Of a DNA stretch of 36,885 nucleotides, positions 14,988-24,805 are shown piece by piece; position 1 is the stretch's first letter; each line of letters begins with the position of its first letter. This stretch comes from an uncultured Christensenellaceae bacterium (lineage in GTDB: Bacteria; Bacillota; Clostridia; Christensenellales; Borkfalkiaceae). The stretch lies in the NCBI GenBank assembly GCA_910589015.1, contig CAJUSA010000007.1:1-36885 (forward strand), given 5' to 3'. Position numbers and translations under genes: made by a program. Below the pieces are notes generated by a model. It did not search any database, was not told the DNA's origin, and worked only from the letters and a program-made list of their open reading frames with translations.

Positions 14988-17423
14988 ATGAAGAAGGCAA
15001 TTTCTGCAATTCTGTGCGTGGCGTTTTCGCTCAGTGCGCTTGCGGGTTGCTCGCGCGTCATAGACGTCGAAGAGGAAGTCGAAGTGGACGAAACGATCGA
15101 AAAGGAAGTCAACTTTTCCGCGTATTCGCAGATCTGGCGCGCGTCTGACTTAGACGTCAACCACGTCGTGGGCGATCTGGCGGTCGATACCGGTTGGGGC
15201 GCGATCCCGCAATCGGACAAGGCGGGCGTTTTGTGCGAGGCGGAAACCGAAAAACTGCACAAAACCGCTTACACGGCGGCGGCGCGTTTGCTCGTCAACG
15301 ATCTGAGCACCGAGCGCAATCCGCTCAAAGACGTCGCCTGCGTGCTGCGCGTGTTGGACGACGGGGGTAAAGAACTCGGGCGGCGCAATGTGCGCGTGGC
15401 GGAGTTCAGCGAAAAACTGACCTATCAAGATTTCACATTCACCTTCCCCGTGGAAGAGGAAACCGAAGCGACGTTGCAGGTCTACTGGCCGGGCACGTCG
15501 TATGTGCGCGTGGCACAATTCGGCATCATCAGTAAAACGGCGGCAGACCTTGACGCCGTCGACTTTGCCGAAACGGGCAAACATCTGCTCGGCGTCGATA
15601 TCGAAGAGGATACGCAAATCGAATGGAACGAGGACGCGCTTTACTATTTCGATTTATATGATTATATGCTCAACGTTGCACTCGACGCGGAAGAACAGTA
15701 CGATATCGCCAACCTCGTGAGCACCCTGCAAGGTTTAGTCAACCGCGACGGACAGCGCCTTTTCGTGCGCTTCGTGCAGCCCAACAATTTCTCGAAGGAT
15801 ACCGACGGCTATTGGCTCGAAGAGTTGACGCAAGAGGGGGCATGGCTGGAAGATAAGGCGGTGATAACCGTAAAATCGCCTGCAACGCTCTTGAAACTGT
15901 TCCACCGTTATTATGCGGGCTTTGCCGCGTGGGATCCCGCTGTTCCCGCAACGGTCAACGCGGTCGCCACGGCGTGCGGCGTCGAAAATCTTCTGCCCGT
16001 CCGCTATTCCGCGGTGCGCAACAGCTTGTACTGGTATATCGAACAAGCCGAAGAGTTTGCGGGCAGACGCGTTCAGCTCGACCTCGGAAACGTTTTCGAG
16101 GGGGGGGGTACTATCTACGGTACGGATACGCCGTCGACGGGCAGCCGCAAGAATGACGTTTATATCTGGGCGAAGGAAACCTACCTCGATACGCATAAAA
16201 CCAATCCGCATATGGTCGCATATCATGTGGACGCTTACGGCTCGAACACCGTGTTTGCGGCGTACGGCGATTTGCAGAATATGTTCTTATCCAACCGCGA
16301 TTATTACATTGCGAACAAGGCGTTCTTCTTCGATCTGTCGGTCATGGAATTCGAAATCCCCGACGACGATCCCGATCAGGCGGAACGCGACGGCAATCAG
16401 GACGGTTCGATCGACTATCTCACCTTCGAAAAAATCATGAAGGCGCAGGCGGCGTGGGCGGAAGAAACCGACGCGACTAAACCCATCGACGTGGGCGGTT
16501 TCACCCCTTGGCATCTCAAATACACGCGCTACACCAACCCCGAGGCTTCGGGTGAGGTCACCTGCGAGTGGGAAACGGTCTATCAGTTTTCGATTTATAA
16601 CGCGTATATCAACGCCGACGCGCCGCACTACACGGCAATGGCGAACGCCTCGATCTACGCGCAATATCCGATGCAGGAATCATATAGGCAGACCGCTCAG
16701 AAAACAGTGAAGGAATCGCTGCCGACGGCGAACGAGCAGGGCGCGAATTATCTTCTCTTCTATATGGGCGACTTCGACGCGTCGAGCTGGCTCAACACGG
16801 CGATGATCAAATTCTGGGACGACGAGAACCGCGGCAAAATTCCGCTTTGCTGGTCGTTCGCGCTCGATATCGCGGGGCGCGCAGGGCACGTTGTCGATAA
16901 AATGTATTCCTCGGCGACCGCGAACGATTACTTCATCGCGGGCGACAACGGCGCGGGCTACCTTAATCCCGAATCGTTTGCCGACAGTCGCCACGAAGGC
17001 ATTTACGGCAGTCTTGACGGCTGGGCGGATTACAACAAAGCCGTTTACGAAAAATTCGATATCGACTATTCGGGCTTCCTCATCACCCGCAATGCGGCGA
17101 CGCAGGATATTCTCGAATGCTATAAAAAATTCTGCGACGGCGTTGCCGTCAATAAGGTCACGAGTGCGTCTGTCGAAGGGCTGTCCGTGGTGCTGAGCAA
17201 CGATTATGCGGGCAACGTCAACGCATTCGTTCAGGGCTTTGTCGAAAAGAAGGTCGGCGACGCAAGCACGTTCCGCCAGATCCGTTTTATTCTTCGTTCC
17301 CCGACCGACGTTTACGAGCTTTATACGGCGCTGCAAAGACCCGAATATGCGAAGTATAACTTCAAATTGGTCGATCCTTACACCTTCTACGGTTTATTGG
17401 AACAGCAGGGGAATATGGGTTAA
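14988..17423 (+). CDS. GxGYxYP-family lipoprotein, putative glycoside hydrolase
   Basis: The 811-residue protein carries a lipoprotein signal (LSALAGC, Cys21), so it is anchored outside the membrane. The fold resembles the GxGYxYP family: an N-terminal region around 225-330 (NLVSTLQGLVNRDGQRLFVR) and a C-terminal domain with the signature GDNGAGYLNP at 652-661 (a variant with N in place of the second Y). The family is called putative glycoside hydrolase; to my knowledge its reaction is unproven. It lies between the importer genes and the giant surface protein, suggesting a role at the cell surface in mannoside or glycoprotein breakdown. GGGAGG precedes ATG. A 9-G tract (16100-16108) lies in frame at codons 371-374. 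Confidence 0.8.
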   Translation: MKKAISAILCVAFSLSALAGCSRVIDVEEEVEVDETIEKEVNFSAYSQIWRASDLDVNHVVGDLAVDTGWGAIPQSDKAGVLCEAETEKLHKTAYTAAARLLVNDLSTERNPLKDVACVLRVLDDGGKELGRRNVRVAEFSEKLTYQDFTFTFPVEEETEATLQVYWPGTSYVRVAQFGIISKTAADLDAVDFAETGKHLLGVDIEEDTQIEWNEDALYYFDLYDYMLNVALDAEEQYDIANLVSTLQGLVNRDGQRLFVRFVQPNNFSKDTDGYWLEELTQEGAWLEDKAVITVKSPATLLKLFHRYYAGFAAWDPAVPATVNAVATACGVENLLPVRYSAVRNSLYWYIEQAEEFAGRRVQLDLGNVFEGGGTIYGTDTPSTGSRKNDVYIWAKETYLDTHKTNPHMVAYHVDAYGSNTVFAAYGDLQNMFLSNRDYYIANKAFFFDLSVMEFEIPDDDPDQAERDGNQDGSIDYLTFEKIMKAQAAWAEETDATKPIDVGGFTPWHLKYTRYTNPEASGEVTCEWETVYQFSIYNAYINADAPHYTAMANASIYAQYPMQESYRQTAQKTVKESLPTANEQGANYLLFYMGDFDASSWLNTAMIKFWDDENRGKIPLCWSFALDIAGRAGHVVDKMYSSATANDYFIAGDNGAGYLNPESFADSRHEGIYGSLDGWADYNKAVYEKFDIDYSGFLITRNAATQDILECYKKFCDGVAVNKVTSASVEGLSVVLSNDYAGNVNAFVQGFVEKKVGDASTFRQIRFILRSPTDVYELYTALQRPEYAKYNFKLVDPYTFYGLLEQQGNMG
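16100..16108 (+). repeat. 9-G homopolymer inside the GxGYxYP gene
   Basis: Nine consecutive G encode the end of E371 and Gly372-374. The tract is in frame as given; slippage by one base would cut the protein after about 374 of 811 residues. One of two 9-G runs in the window. Confidence 0.9.
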
Positions 17424-17450
17424 GCCCGAAAATGATAAGGAGAAAAAATC

Positions 17451-20400
17451 ATGAATAAGACGAAAATCAAACATATCGCGCTGATCTTCACGGCGTTGTT
17501 GTTCGTGCTCTCGCTTACGCTTTCGTTTTTAACGTTGCGCAGAGCGGGTGCCGAAGTCGCCGCGGCGGACGACGTTAATGTGGAAATCAATACGCACGAG
17601 GATTTGGCAAAGACGACGGATAACAACATTTACGGGCAAGAGAATGTGACGGCGGTCGGCTGGACGGGTTGGGGCGGTTTTGCGAAAAGCCTTACCTTTA
17701 CCGAAAAGCAAGACGTTTCCGCCATTGCCGATTCGGGTAAAGGCGCGCTGTCGTTCTGGCTGTATATTCCCGATCAAACGGTTTTAACGCAGTATCAGAG
17801 CCGCAACGCCTCGCACCGTTTCAATTTCGATATTTCTTCCAACGCAACGTACAGTGACGATTATAAGTGGACGTTCACCATGCTCGGCACCGATTTTGCT
17901 TCGGCGCGGATCGGCTGGCAGCGCATAATCATGCCGTTCTCTGCGGTGGGCGCGGGCGATAAGTCGAACATGGATTGGTCGAACGTGCAGTCGGCGCGCC
18001 TGAACACGACGGGTTTCGGGCTTTCGGGCGGATATACGGGTAGAGTTGCGGAAATCTCGTTCACGACGACGAATCTGTCGAAAAACACGATCACGGGCGA
18101 TCCCGTAACCGAATTCGGCGTGGGGAACGTGACGGCGGTCGTCGGCAATGCGGCAAGCGTAACCGAAATCGAAAATACCGATCTGGGCGAATCGCTCGGC
18201 GGTTACGGCAGACCGAACGAGGGCGGTTTCGTTTCCGTGCTCAACCTCGATATGGCTTACAGCGTAAACACCGTTGCCGATTCGGCGTTCTCGGTCTGGG
18301 TGTATTTCCAAAAGGAATCCGACCTCAAAGCCCTCAATGCCTATAATATCGACGTTTCGAGCGGTGAATCGTATTCCGATTCCCACAAATACAGTTTCAA
18401 TATCAAAAACCTTTTCCCGAAATGCTCGGTGGGCTGGAATCAACTCATCATTCCGCTTGAAAGCGCAAACGAAAAGAACAACATGGACTGGACGGACGTG
18501 CGCAATATCCGTTTGAACGTCGACGGCGGCACGGCTTGCTATGTGCTCACCGCCAAATACGAAATCATTCACAGCGGCGTGACCGAACCGACGGTCGTCG
18601 GCTATGTGGAGCCCACCGAACCCGAGCCCGACCGCACCGAAACGCTGACGCAAGAGGGCGGGATCGTCACCGTAAGCAATGCCGCAGGCATGGCGACCGA
18701 TCAAACCGCGCCCGCTCTTGCCGACATCAAACAGCTCGACAGCGCGACTAAGGCAAACTACGTCATTGGTAACATGAACGGCAACTGGTCGTCGTTCGGC
18801 GGCATCGTCCGCGCGACCGTGCTCGACAAACCCTACAACGTGAGCGCGATCAGTTCCAACGCAAAGGGCGCGTTCGTGTTCTGGTTATATGTGCACAATC
18901 AGTCTACGATCGACTATATCAAAAACGCGCAGGGATTTAATATCAACGTTTCGAACGGCGAGAACTTCTCCGACGCGAAAAAGTGGGAATACAACATCGT
19001 ATCCCTTGCAAACGACTTTATGGTCGGCTGGAATAAAATTATCATTCCATTCTCGTCGTCCATGTGCCAGAAGCACGGCGGCGGCGCCGAAAACGCCACG
19101 GTCGGCAATATCCGTATCGTCGCGCTCGACGGCGCAGGCGCGGGCGTAGCCGACGTCGCGTTCGCGGATTTCGGGTATTTCCTCACCGACGAAACGCAAC
19201 CGACCGTCGTCAACCGCAAAACGCAGATGGTCAAACCCGACGACGTTGCGTTCGGCGTGGGCGATTTCGCCGATCTGACGAAGGACGAAACCATTTTAAC
19301 GGTAAACAATCAGCCCGTTCCCGCTTACAGCGCGATCGGCAAGAACTGGGGCAAAAAAAACCAGCTCATCACCTTCGACCGGGCATACGATCTTTCTTCC
19401 CACGATCTTTACGGCAAGAGCGTGCTCTCGTTCGGGATCTATTTCGCCGACGAAACGACGCTCGAAGCGCACCGCGCGATTCAACAGGGTTACGCCGTCA
19501 CGCTCGGCTCGGGCAGCGCGTTCAACGCCGAAAACGCTTATTCCTTTGATATCTCGGCGCTGTTTGCCGATTGCTCGGCAGGGTGGAACACCGTGTATCT
19601 GCCCGTCGATACTGCCGATACGAAGGGCGCGATCGACTGGGCAAACGTAAAATTCTTGCGTATCGGTTGGGATACGGCGTTTGCGGAAGGGGAATGCGAA
19701 GTCGCGTTCGCGCAGTTCGCGCTCATTTCCACCGACGACGTGGCGCGTTCCGTTGAAAACGATTCGGGCATCAGTCTGAGCGTGACCACCGTCGAAGAAC
19801 TGCCCAAAGTGCAGTTGGTGCGCAATAAGAAGAATATTACGGCGTATTCGACGATCGGCAAGGGCTGGGGCAGACTCAACGAAAAACGTATTTCGCTTGC
19901 CAAGAGCTACAATGCCGCCAAATTCCAAGAGAACGGCGCGCTTTCTTTCTGGCTCTATATCGAAAACCAGAACACGCTCGACGCCTATAAGGCGGTCACG
20001 GGCAACTGGTTCGTCACGGTCTATTCGGGCGAATACAAGGGCGCGAACAAGCTGACCTTTGAAATCCACACGGTATTTGCCGACTGTATCGTCGGTTGGA
20101 ACAAGCTCGTGCTGCCCTTCGCGGCAGGTACGAACAGCAATTTCGATTTCGACGCGATTTCGTCGATTTCCATCAATCAAGACAAGGCGACGCCCATCGA
20201 TGCGAACAAAAACGAATTTGCCATCGCCGAATTTTCCGTGATCGCGACCGACGCGAAAAACATGACGGTCGTCGAGAAAATCTCGAATATCGAAGAGGGC
20301 TTGAATCCCATTGCCGAACGCGTCATCATCGACTGCAACACGACGAACGGCTTGATGTTCGCGGGCAACAAGGTCGATTCGCAGGATCACCGTTACGAAT

Positions 20401-21116
20401 CGGGCTGCGTTTACACCTCGGGCGCGGGCTACGCGCTCAACGCGCAGTTCGAAGGAGGCGAAACCGACTTGCGCAAGCCCACGCTTATTCTTGCGTTCTG
20501 GCTTTGGATCGAAGATCCCGCCTATTACTTCGAAGCGGACGGCAAGACCTTCAAAAACGGCATCAACGCGCAGATCGAGCTTTCGAGCAGCGACCGCTAC
20601 GATACCAACGAAATCAATTGGGAACTCAAACAGTGGGGCGTAGAGAAGTTCGAAAAAGGTTGGAACTGGGTCGTGCTGAAAGGCGCGGACGGCAACATCT
20701 CGGGCGGCGATCCCAATTACGACGCGCTCATGCGGTTCCGTATCTACGTCAACGGAATTCAGCAATCGACCATGAAAATCGACCGTATCACGATCGGTTC
20801 GGGCGAAAAACTGCTCACCGCACCCGACTGGGAATCGGAAAAATACGGTTCCGACCCCGGACACGGATTTCAGGGGCCGAACGCCTATGATTCGACGAAC
20901 GACATCTTCTTTGACGAAGATCTCGAAGACGGCGCGAAGGACTTCACGGCAACCGTGACCGAAACCGTGAAAAAGAAGGTTACGCAGATCGTGCAGAAAA
21001 CCGTTTACGGTTGCAGCGGTTCGGTTGCGCCCGTGCCTTCCATTCTCGCCCTTGCCGGCATTGCCGTCGTCATCGCGCTCGTTGCGGCGCTCAAAAAGAA
21101 GAGCGGACGAAAGTAA
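17451..21116 (+). CDS. 1221-residue surface protein with six repeated beta-rich modules
   Basis: A signal peptide (MNKTKIKHIALIFTALLFVL and on) opens the protein. Six modules of about 170-200 residues follow, each with a [AI]LxFW[LI]Y[IV]-type strand and, about 45-60 residues later, an xGWNxxxxP motif; the GW motifs start at residues 154, 327, 525, 710, 881 and 1069 (IGWQRIIMPF, VGWNQLIIPL, VGWNKIIIPF, AGWNTVYLPV, VGWNKLVLPF, KGWNWVVLKG). The conserved aromatics and repeated layout suggest carbohydrate-binding jelly-rolls. The C-terminus has a TVTETVKKKVTQIVQKTVYG stalk, a CSGSVAP stretch, a transmembrane helix (about 1192-1212) and KKKSGRK. I do not recognise the family. AAGGAG precedes ATG. 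It probably presents glycan near the transporter. Confidence 0.85.
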   Translation: MNKTKIKHIALIFTALLFVLSLTLSFLTLRRAGAEVAAADDVNVEINTHEDLAKTTDNNIYGQENVTAVGWTGWGGFAKSLTFTEKQDVSAIADSGKGALSFWLYIPDQTVLTQYQSRNASHRFNFDISSNATYSDDYKWTFTMLGTDFASARIGWQRIIMPFSAVGAGDKSNMDWSNVQSARLNTTGFGLSGGYTGRVAEISFTTTNLSKNTITGDPVTEFGVGNVTAVVGNAASVTEIENTDLGESLGGYGRPNEGGFVSVLNLDMAYSVNTVADSAFSVWVYFQKESDLKALNAYNIDVSSGESYSDSHKYSFNIKNLFPKCSVGWNQLIIPLESANEKNNMDWTDVRNIRLNVDGGTACYVLTAKYEIIHSGVTEPTVVGYVEPTEPEPDRTETLTQEGGIVTVSNAAGMATDQTAPALADIKQLDSATKANYVIGNMNGNWSSFGGIVRATVLDKPYNVSAISSNAKGAFVFWLYVHNQSTIDYIKNAQGFNINVSNGENFSDAKKWEYNIVSLANDFMVGWNKIIIPFSSSMCQKHGGGAENATVGNIRIVALDGAGAGVADVAFADFGYFLTDETQPTVVNRKTQMVKPDDVAFGVGDFADLTKDETILTVNNQPVPAYSAIGKNWGKKNQLITFDRAYDLSSHDLYGKSVLSFGIYFADETTLEAHRAIQQGYAVTLGSGSAFNAENAYSFDISALFADCSAGWNTVYLPVDTADTKGAIDWANVKFLRIGWDTAFAEGECEVAFAQFALISTDDVARSVENDSGISLSVTTVEELPKVQLVRNKKNITAYSTIGKGWGRLNEKRISLAKSYNAAKFQENGALSFWLYIENQNTLDAYKAVTGNWFVTVYSGEYKGANKLTFEIHTVFADCIVGWNKLVLPFAAGTNSNFDFDAISSISINQDKATPIDANKNEFAIAEFSVIATDAKNMTVVEKISNIEEGLNPIAERVIIDCNTTNGLMFAGNKVDSQDHRYESGCVYTSGAGYALNAQFEGGETDLRKPTLILAFWLWIEDPAYYFEADGKTFKNGINAQIELSSSDRYDTNEINWELKQWGVEKFEKGWNWVVLKGADGNISGGDPNYDALMRFRIYVNGIQQSTMKIDRITIGSGEKLLTAPDWESEKYGSDPGHGFQGPNAYDSTNDIFFDEDLEDGAKDFTATVTETVKKKVTQIVQKTVYGCSGSVAPVPSILALAGIAVVIALVAALKKKSGRK

Positions 21117-21152
21117 GCATCGGGAAACAAAAATATTGCGCACAGAGGGATT

Positions 21153-23804
21153 ATGAAGAAATTTATCGTTATTTCGCATACGCACTGGGATAGGGAATGG
21201 TACATGACCTTCTCTTCCTTCCGCCTGAAATTAGTCGATCTCATCGACCGCCTTCTTGCGCTGTTTCAAAAGGATGAGGATTATATCTTCCATCTCGACG
21301 CGCAGACGGTCGTGCTCGAAGATTATCTCGTTCTGCGTCCGAAGAACGAAGCGCTTTTGAAAAAGTACGTCGCTTCGGGCAATCTTCGGGTGGGACCGTG
21401 GTATCTGCAAAACGATTTTTATCTCACCGACGCCGAGGCGACCGTGCGCAATCTCATGATCGGCACGGATATCGCAAACAAATTCGGTAAGTGCGGCACG
21501 GTGTGCTATGCGCCCGACCATTTCGGCAACGTATCGCAACTGCCGCAGATCTTAACCGATTTCGGTCTTGCCGCCTTCGTGTTCGGGCGCGGGTTCAAAA
21601 TGTACGAAACGGTGAACGGCGAACGCAGGGAAGTGAAACTGCCCGCCGAGTTCGAGTGGGAAGGGGCGGACGGCACGCGCGTGCTTGCCGTTCACCTCAA
21701 ATCGTGGTACAACAACGCCCAGCATATCCCCGCCGAATCAGAATGCGCGCGCCTGCTGCTCGACATCAACGAAAGGAACTTCGAGGGGCTGAACGTATCG
21801 CCTTATATTCTGCTCATGAACGGCGTCGACCACCTCGAGGCGCAAGCCGACGTGCGCGAAGTCATCGCAAACCTGAAAAAAGAGGGGCGGCAGATCGAAC
21901 AGACCTCGCTCGACGATTATGTCGATAAGGTGCACGCCGCAACCGACAAAAGAACATTGCAGCGTTACAAGGGCGCGCTCAATAAAGGGTGCGACTACGA
22001 TACGCTCAAAGGCTGTTGGTCGTCGCGCATTTACCTCAAATGCGCCAACGTCAAAACGCAGGATCTGCTGCTTGCCAAGCTCGAACCGCTATATTCTTAT
22101 CTGCTTGCGGGCGGATTTGCGGTGTACCCTGCCGACGAAATGCATTATCTGTGGAAGGAACTGCTGAAAAATCTACCGCACGACAGTATATGCGGATGCT
22201 CGAACGACGCCACGCACCGCCATATGTCCGACCGTTACGAACTGATCGCCGAAACGGGTTTCGACCTGCTCGAACGCGGCATGAAAACGGTTGCCGCGCA
22301 TCTTCCGCACCCCGAACGCAAAGACGAAAACTATTCCGTCACCGTGTTCAACGGCACGGCGCGCACGCAGAGCGGCGTCGTCGAGGCGGAACTGAATTTC
22401 CTGCTTTCCGAACAGATCGGCGAATTCGATTTAATCGACGGAAACGGTACGAGCGTGCCTTACGAAATTCTTTCGCGCGGGCGCGATCTGCTCGATGTGT
22501 TCAGTCCGCTCAATCTTCCCGGCGTGCTCGACGTGGAAAAAACACACATCGCCTTTTATGCCGAAAACGTTCCGCCTTACACGGCGCAGATCTTTGCCGC
22601 CGTACCCAAAAGAGGGGGGCATGTACGCAATGCGGCGGCGGAAGAAGAGCTTGCAAACGAATTTTATGCGTTTACGGTCGTCGGCAATTCGCTTGTCCTG
22701 CGCGACAAACGCACGGGCAAGGCGTATACCGATCCCGTTCGTCTGGAAGACAGTTCCGATAAGGGCGACGCATACGTTTACCGCATTTCGCCCTATGCGC
22801 CGCGCGAAGTCAAACCCGCCCGCATAAGCGTTACGCACCGCGGGGCATTCCGAAAATCCGTTACGCTGTATTTCGAATACGACTATCCTGCGCGTTACGA
22901 TTTCGAACGCGACGCGCTCAGCGAAGAGCGCGCGCCCATGCGCGCGGCGGTCACGTTGACGCTGACGCAAAACGATCGTGTGATCGACGTGAAATATGTT
23001 CTCGAAAACAACGCCTGCGATCACCGCGTGCGCCTCGTGCTCGACGCAGGCATAACAAACGGCAGAATTTATACCGACAGCGTGTTCGACTACGCCGAAC
23101 GGTTCCCCAAAGAGAGTTGCGATCTAACCGATTCCGACACGCACCACAACGCCGCGTTCGCGCGGCTTGTCGGGGCGGATACGCTCACCGTCTACACGCA
23201 GGGGCAGCACGAAACCGAATACACGGGCGGCGGGCTTGCCTTTACGATCGTGCGCGGCACGGGCGTCATCAACCGCGACGCCAAAACTTTTCGTCCTGCG
23301 GGCGGAAAGCAATGGACGGTGCCGCAAAATCAATGTCTCGGGCGCATCGAGGGGCGGCTCGGGTTCTCTTACGGCGACAGCGGCAGCCCTGCCGACTGCT
23401 ATGAGCGCGCAAAATTCTTCCGCAACGGTTTCACGGTGCACGCCGATTCGTTCGATACGAAAAAGTATTCGGGCGGAAGGTTTGCCGTGCAGGCGGCGGA
23501 ACTCGAAAAATTTTACTACATAGACGACCCTTATCTCGGCAAGACGTTGCCGACCGCGCCGTTTTTCACATGCTCTTCGCCCGAAATCGCGGCGACCTGC
23601 TGCAAGCGGGCGGAACGGGGCGGGATCGCCGTACGGCTTGTCAATCTGTCCGATCGCGCCGTCACGGCGCAGCTTTCCTGCCGCGGCACGCTCTACCGCA
23701 CGAATATGGCGGAAAACGGGGAAGAAGCGCTCGGCAAGGACAGCCGCCTTGCCTTCAAACCCAAACAGGTGATCACGCTACGGCTCGATACGGAGGAAGT
23801 ATGA
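21153..23804 (+). CDS. Alpha-mannosidase, glycoside hydrolase family 38
   Basis: The 883-residue enzyme hydrolyses alpha-mannosidic bonds with retention, using a zinc ion. The N-terminal catalytic domain starts with SHTHWDREW (8-16), whose His11 and Asp13 match the zinc ligands, and YAPDHFGNVSQ carries the likely nucleophile Asp122. The GH38 middle domain (about 270-370, with LPHDSICGCSNDATH) and a long beta-rich C-terminal domain follow, giving the usual family length. There is no signal peptide, so it acts in the cytoplasm on imported oligosaccharides. The stop overlaps the start of the kinase gene (ATGA). Confidence 0.95.
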   Translation: MKKFIVISHTHWDREWYMTFSSFRLKLVDLIDRLLALFQKDEDYIFHLDAQTVVLEDYLVLRPKNEALLKKYVASGNLRVGPWYLQNDFYLTDAEATVRNLMIGTDIANKFGKCGTVCYAPDHFGNVSQLPQILTDFGLAAFVFGRGFKMYETVNGERREVKLPAEFEWEGADGTRVLAVHLKSWYNNAQHIPAESECARLLLDINERNFEGLNVSPYILLMNGVDHLEAQADVREVIANLKKEGRQIEQTSLDDYVDKVHAATDKRTLQRYKGALNKGCDYDTLKGCWSSRIYLKCANVKTQDLLLAKLEPLYSYLLAGGFAVYPADEMHYLWKELLKNLPHDSICGCSNDATHRHMSDRYELIAETGFDLLERGMKTVAAHLPHPERKDENYSVTVFNGTARTQSGVVEAELNFLLSEQIGEFDLIDGNGTSVPYEILSRGRDLLDVFSPLNLPGVLDVEKTHIAFYAENVPPYTAQIFAAVPKRGGHVRNAAAEEELANEFYAFTVVGNSLVLRDKRTGKAYTDPVRLEDSSDKGDAYVYRISPYAPREVKPARISVTHRGAFRKSVTLYFEYDYPARYDFERDALSEERAPMRAAVTLTLTQNDRVIDVKYVLENNACDHRVRLVLDAGITNGRIYTDSVFDYAERFPKESCDLTDSDTHHNAAFARLVGADTLTVYTQGQHETEYTGGGLAFTIVRGTGVINRDAKTFRPAGGKQWTVPQNQCLGRIEGRLGFSYGDSGSPADCYERAKFFRNGFTVHADSFDTKKYSGGRFAVQAAELEKFYYIDDPYLGKTLPTAPFFTCSSPEIAATCCKRAERGGIAVRLVNLSDRAVTAQLSCRGTLYRTNMAENGEEALGKDSRLAFKPKQVITLRLDTEEV

Positions 23805-24805
23805 AAAAAATCGCCATTGCGGGAAATATCATTCTCGACGTCGTCAAAAACATCGAAACCTTTCCGCAAAAGGGAATGCTCGTCAACATATCCGAAACCT
23901 CTTACGCCGTGGGCGGGTGCGTGTGCAATACGGCGATCGACCTCAAACGGCTGGCGCCGCAACTCGAAGTATGCGCTTACGGCAAAGTGGGGCGTGATTC
24001 TTACGCCGATTATATTCTGAACGCCATGAGAAACGAGGGGGTCGGTGTTTCGGGGGTGCGCCCGTGCGCTCTGCCTACGTCGTATTCCGACGTCATGACG
24101 CTTCCCAACGGCGAACGCACGTTCTTCCACGCCAAGGGCGCGAATACCGCGTTCTGCGCGGACGACGCCGCGGCGGCGCAAGCCGATCTCTTTCACCTCG
24201 GTTATCTGCTGTTGCTCGACGCGCTCGACGAACAAGACGGGGAATACGGCACGAAAGCCGCGCGTCTGTTGGCGCAGATGCAACAAAAAGGCGTGAAAAC
24301 GAGTATCGATCTGGTGAGCGCGCAGACGGCGGATTTTCGTAAGACCGTCGCGCCCGCTTTGAAATACTGTGACTTCGCCGTGATGAACGAGGTCGAAGGC
24401 GGCATGCTCGTCGGCGTCGAACCGCGCGATCAAAACGGCGCGCCCGATCCTTCTTCGTTGCACCGCATTTGCGAGGGGATCCTCGCGCTCGGCGTGAAAA
24501 GTTCGGTCACGATCCATTGCCCCGAGCTCAGTTGCGCGGCGGACGCAAAGGGGAATTTTGAAATCTTGCCGTCGCTTGCGTTGCCGAAGGGCTACATCGC
24601 GGGCACGGTGGGCGCGGGCGACGCGTTCTGCGCAGGTATGCTCTATTCGTTTACGCAAAACCTTCCGCTCGGCGAGGGCATGCGGATCGCCTCGTGCGCG
24701 GCGGCGTGCAATCTTTCCGCGCTCGACTCGGTGAGCGGCGCAAAAACGCTCGCAGAGTCGTTAAAACTCGAAACTTTATACGGCAGGAGACAAATAAAAT
24801 GCTGA
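23801..24805 (+). CDS. PfkB-family sugar kinase (fructokinase-like)
   Basis: The 334-residue ribokinase-fold kinase transfers phosphate from ATP to a sugar hydroxyl. ATG 23801 was chosen over the upstream frame because GGAGG lies 5 nt before it and ATGA overlaps the mannosidase stop. Substrate-binding motif VGGCVCNTAIDLKRL sits near residues 43-57, and the PfkB signature with anion hole and catalytic base is GTVGAGDAF (Asp274). Given the isomerase and aldolase that follow, the substrate is probably fructose made from mannose. The sequence does not show whether the product is the 1- or 6-phosphate. Confidence 0.9.
   Translation: MKKIAIAGNIILDVVKNIETFPQKGMLVNISETSYAVGGCVCNTAIDLKRLAPQLEVCAYGKVGRDSYADYILNAMRNEGVGVSGVRPCALPTSYSDVMTLPNGERTFFHAKGANTAFCADDAAAAQADLFHLGYLLLLDALDEQDGEYGTKAARLLAQMQQKGVKTSIDLVSAQTADFRKTVAPALKYCDFAVMNEVEGGMLVGVEPRDQNGAPDPSSLHRICEGILALGVKSSVTIHCPELSCAADAKGNFEILPSLALPKGYIAGTVGAGDAFCAGMLYSFTQNLPLGEGMRIASCAAACNLSALDSVSGAKTLAESLKLETLYGRRQIKC

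Noticed and set aside
19296..21185. 629-codon open frame on the minus strand
   Set aside because: Antisense shadow of the six-module surface protein gene; low-complexity composition and no ribosome-binding site.
23570..23800. Longer N-terminus for the PfkB kinase
   Set aside because: It would lie wholly inside the mannosidase gene; ATG 23801 has a good ribosome-binding site and gives the canonical N-terminus.
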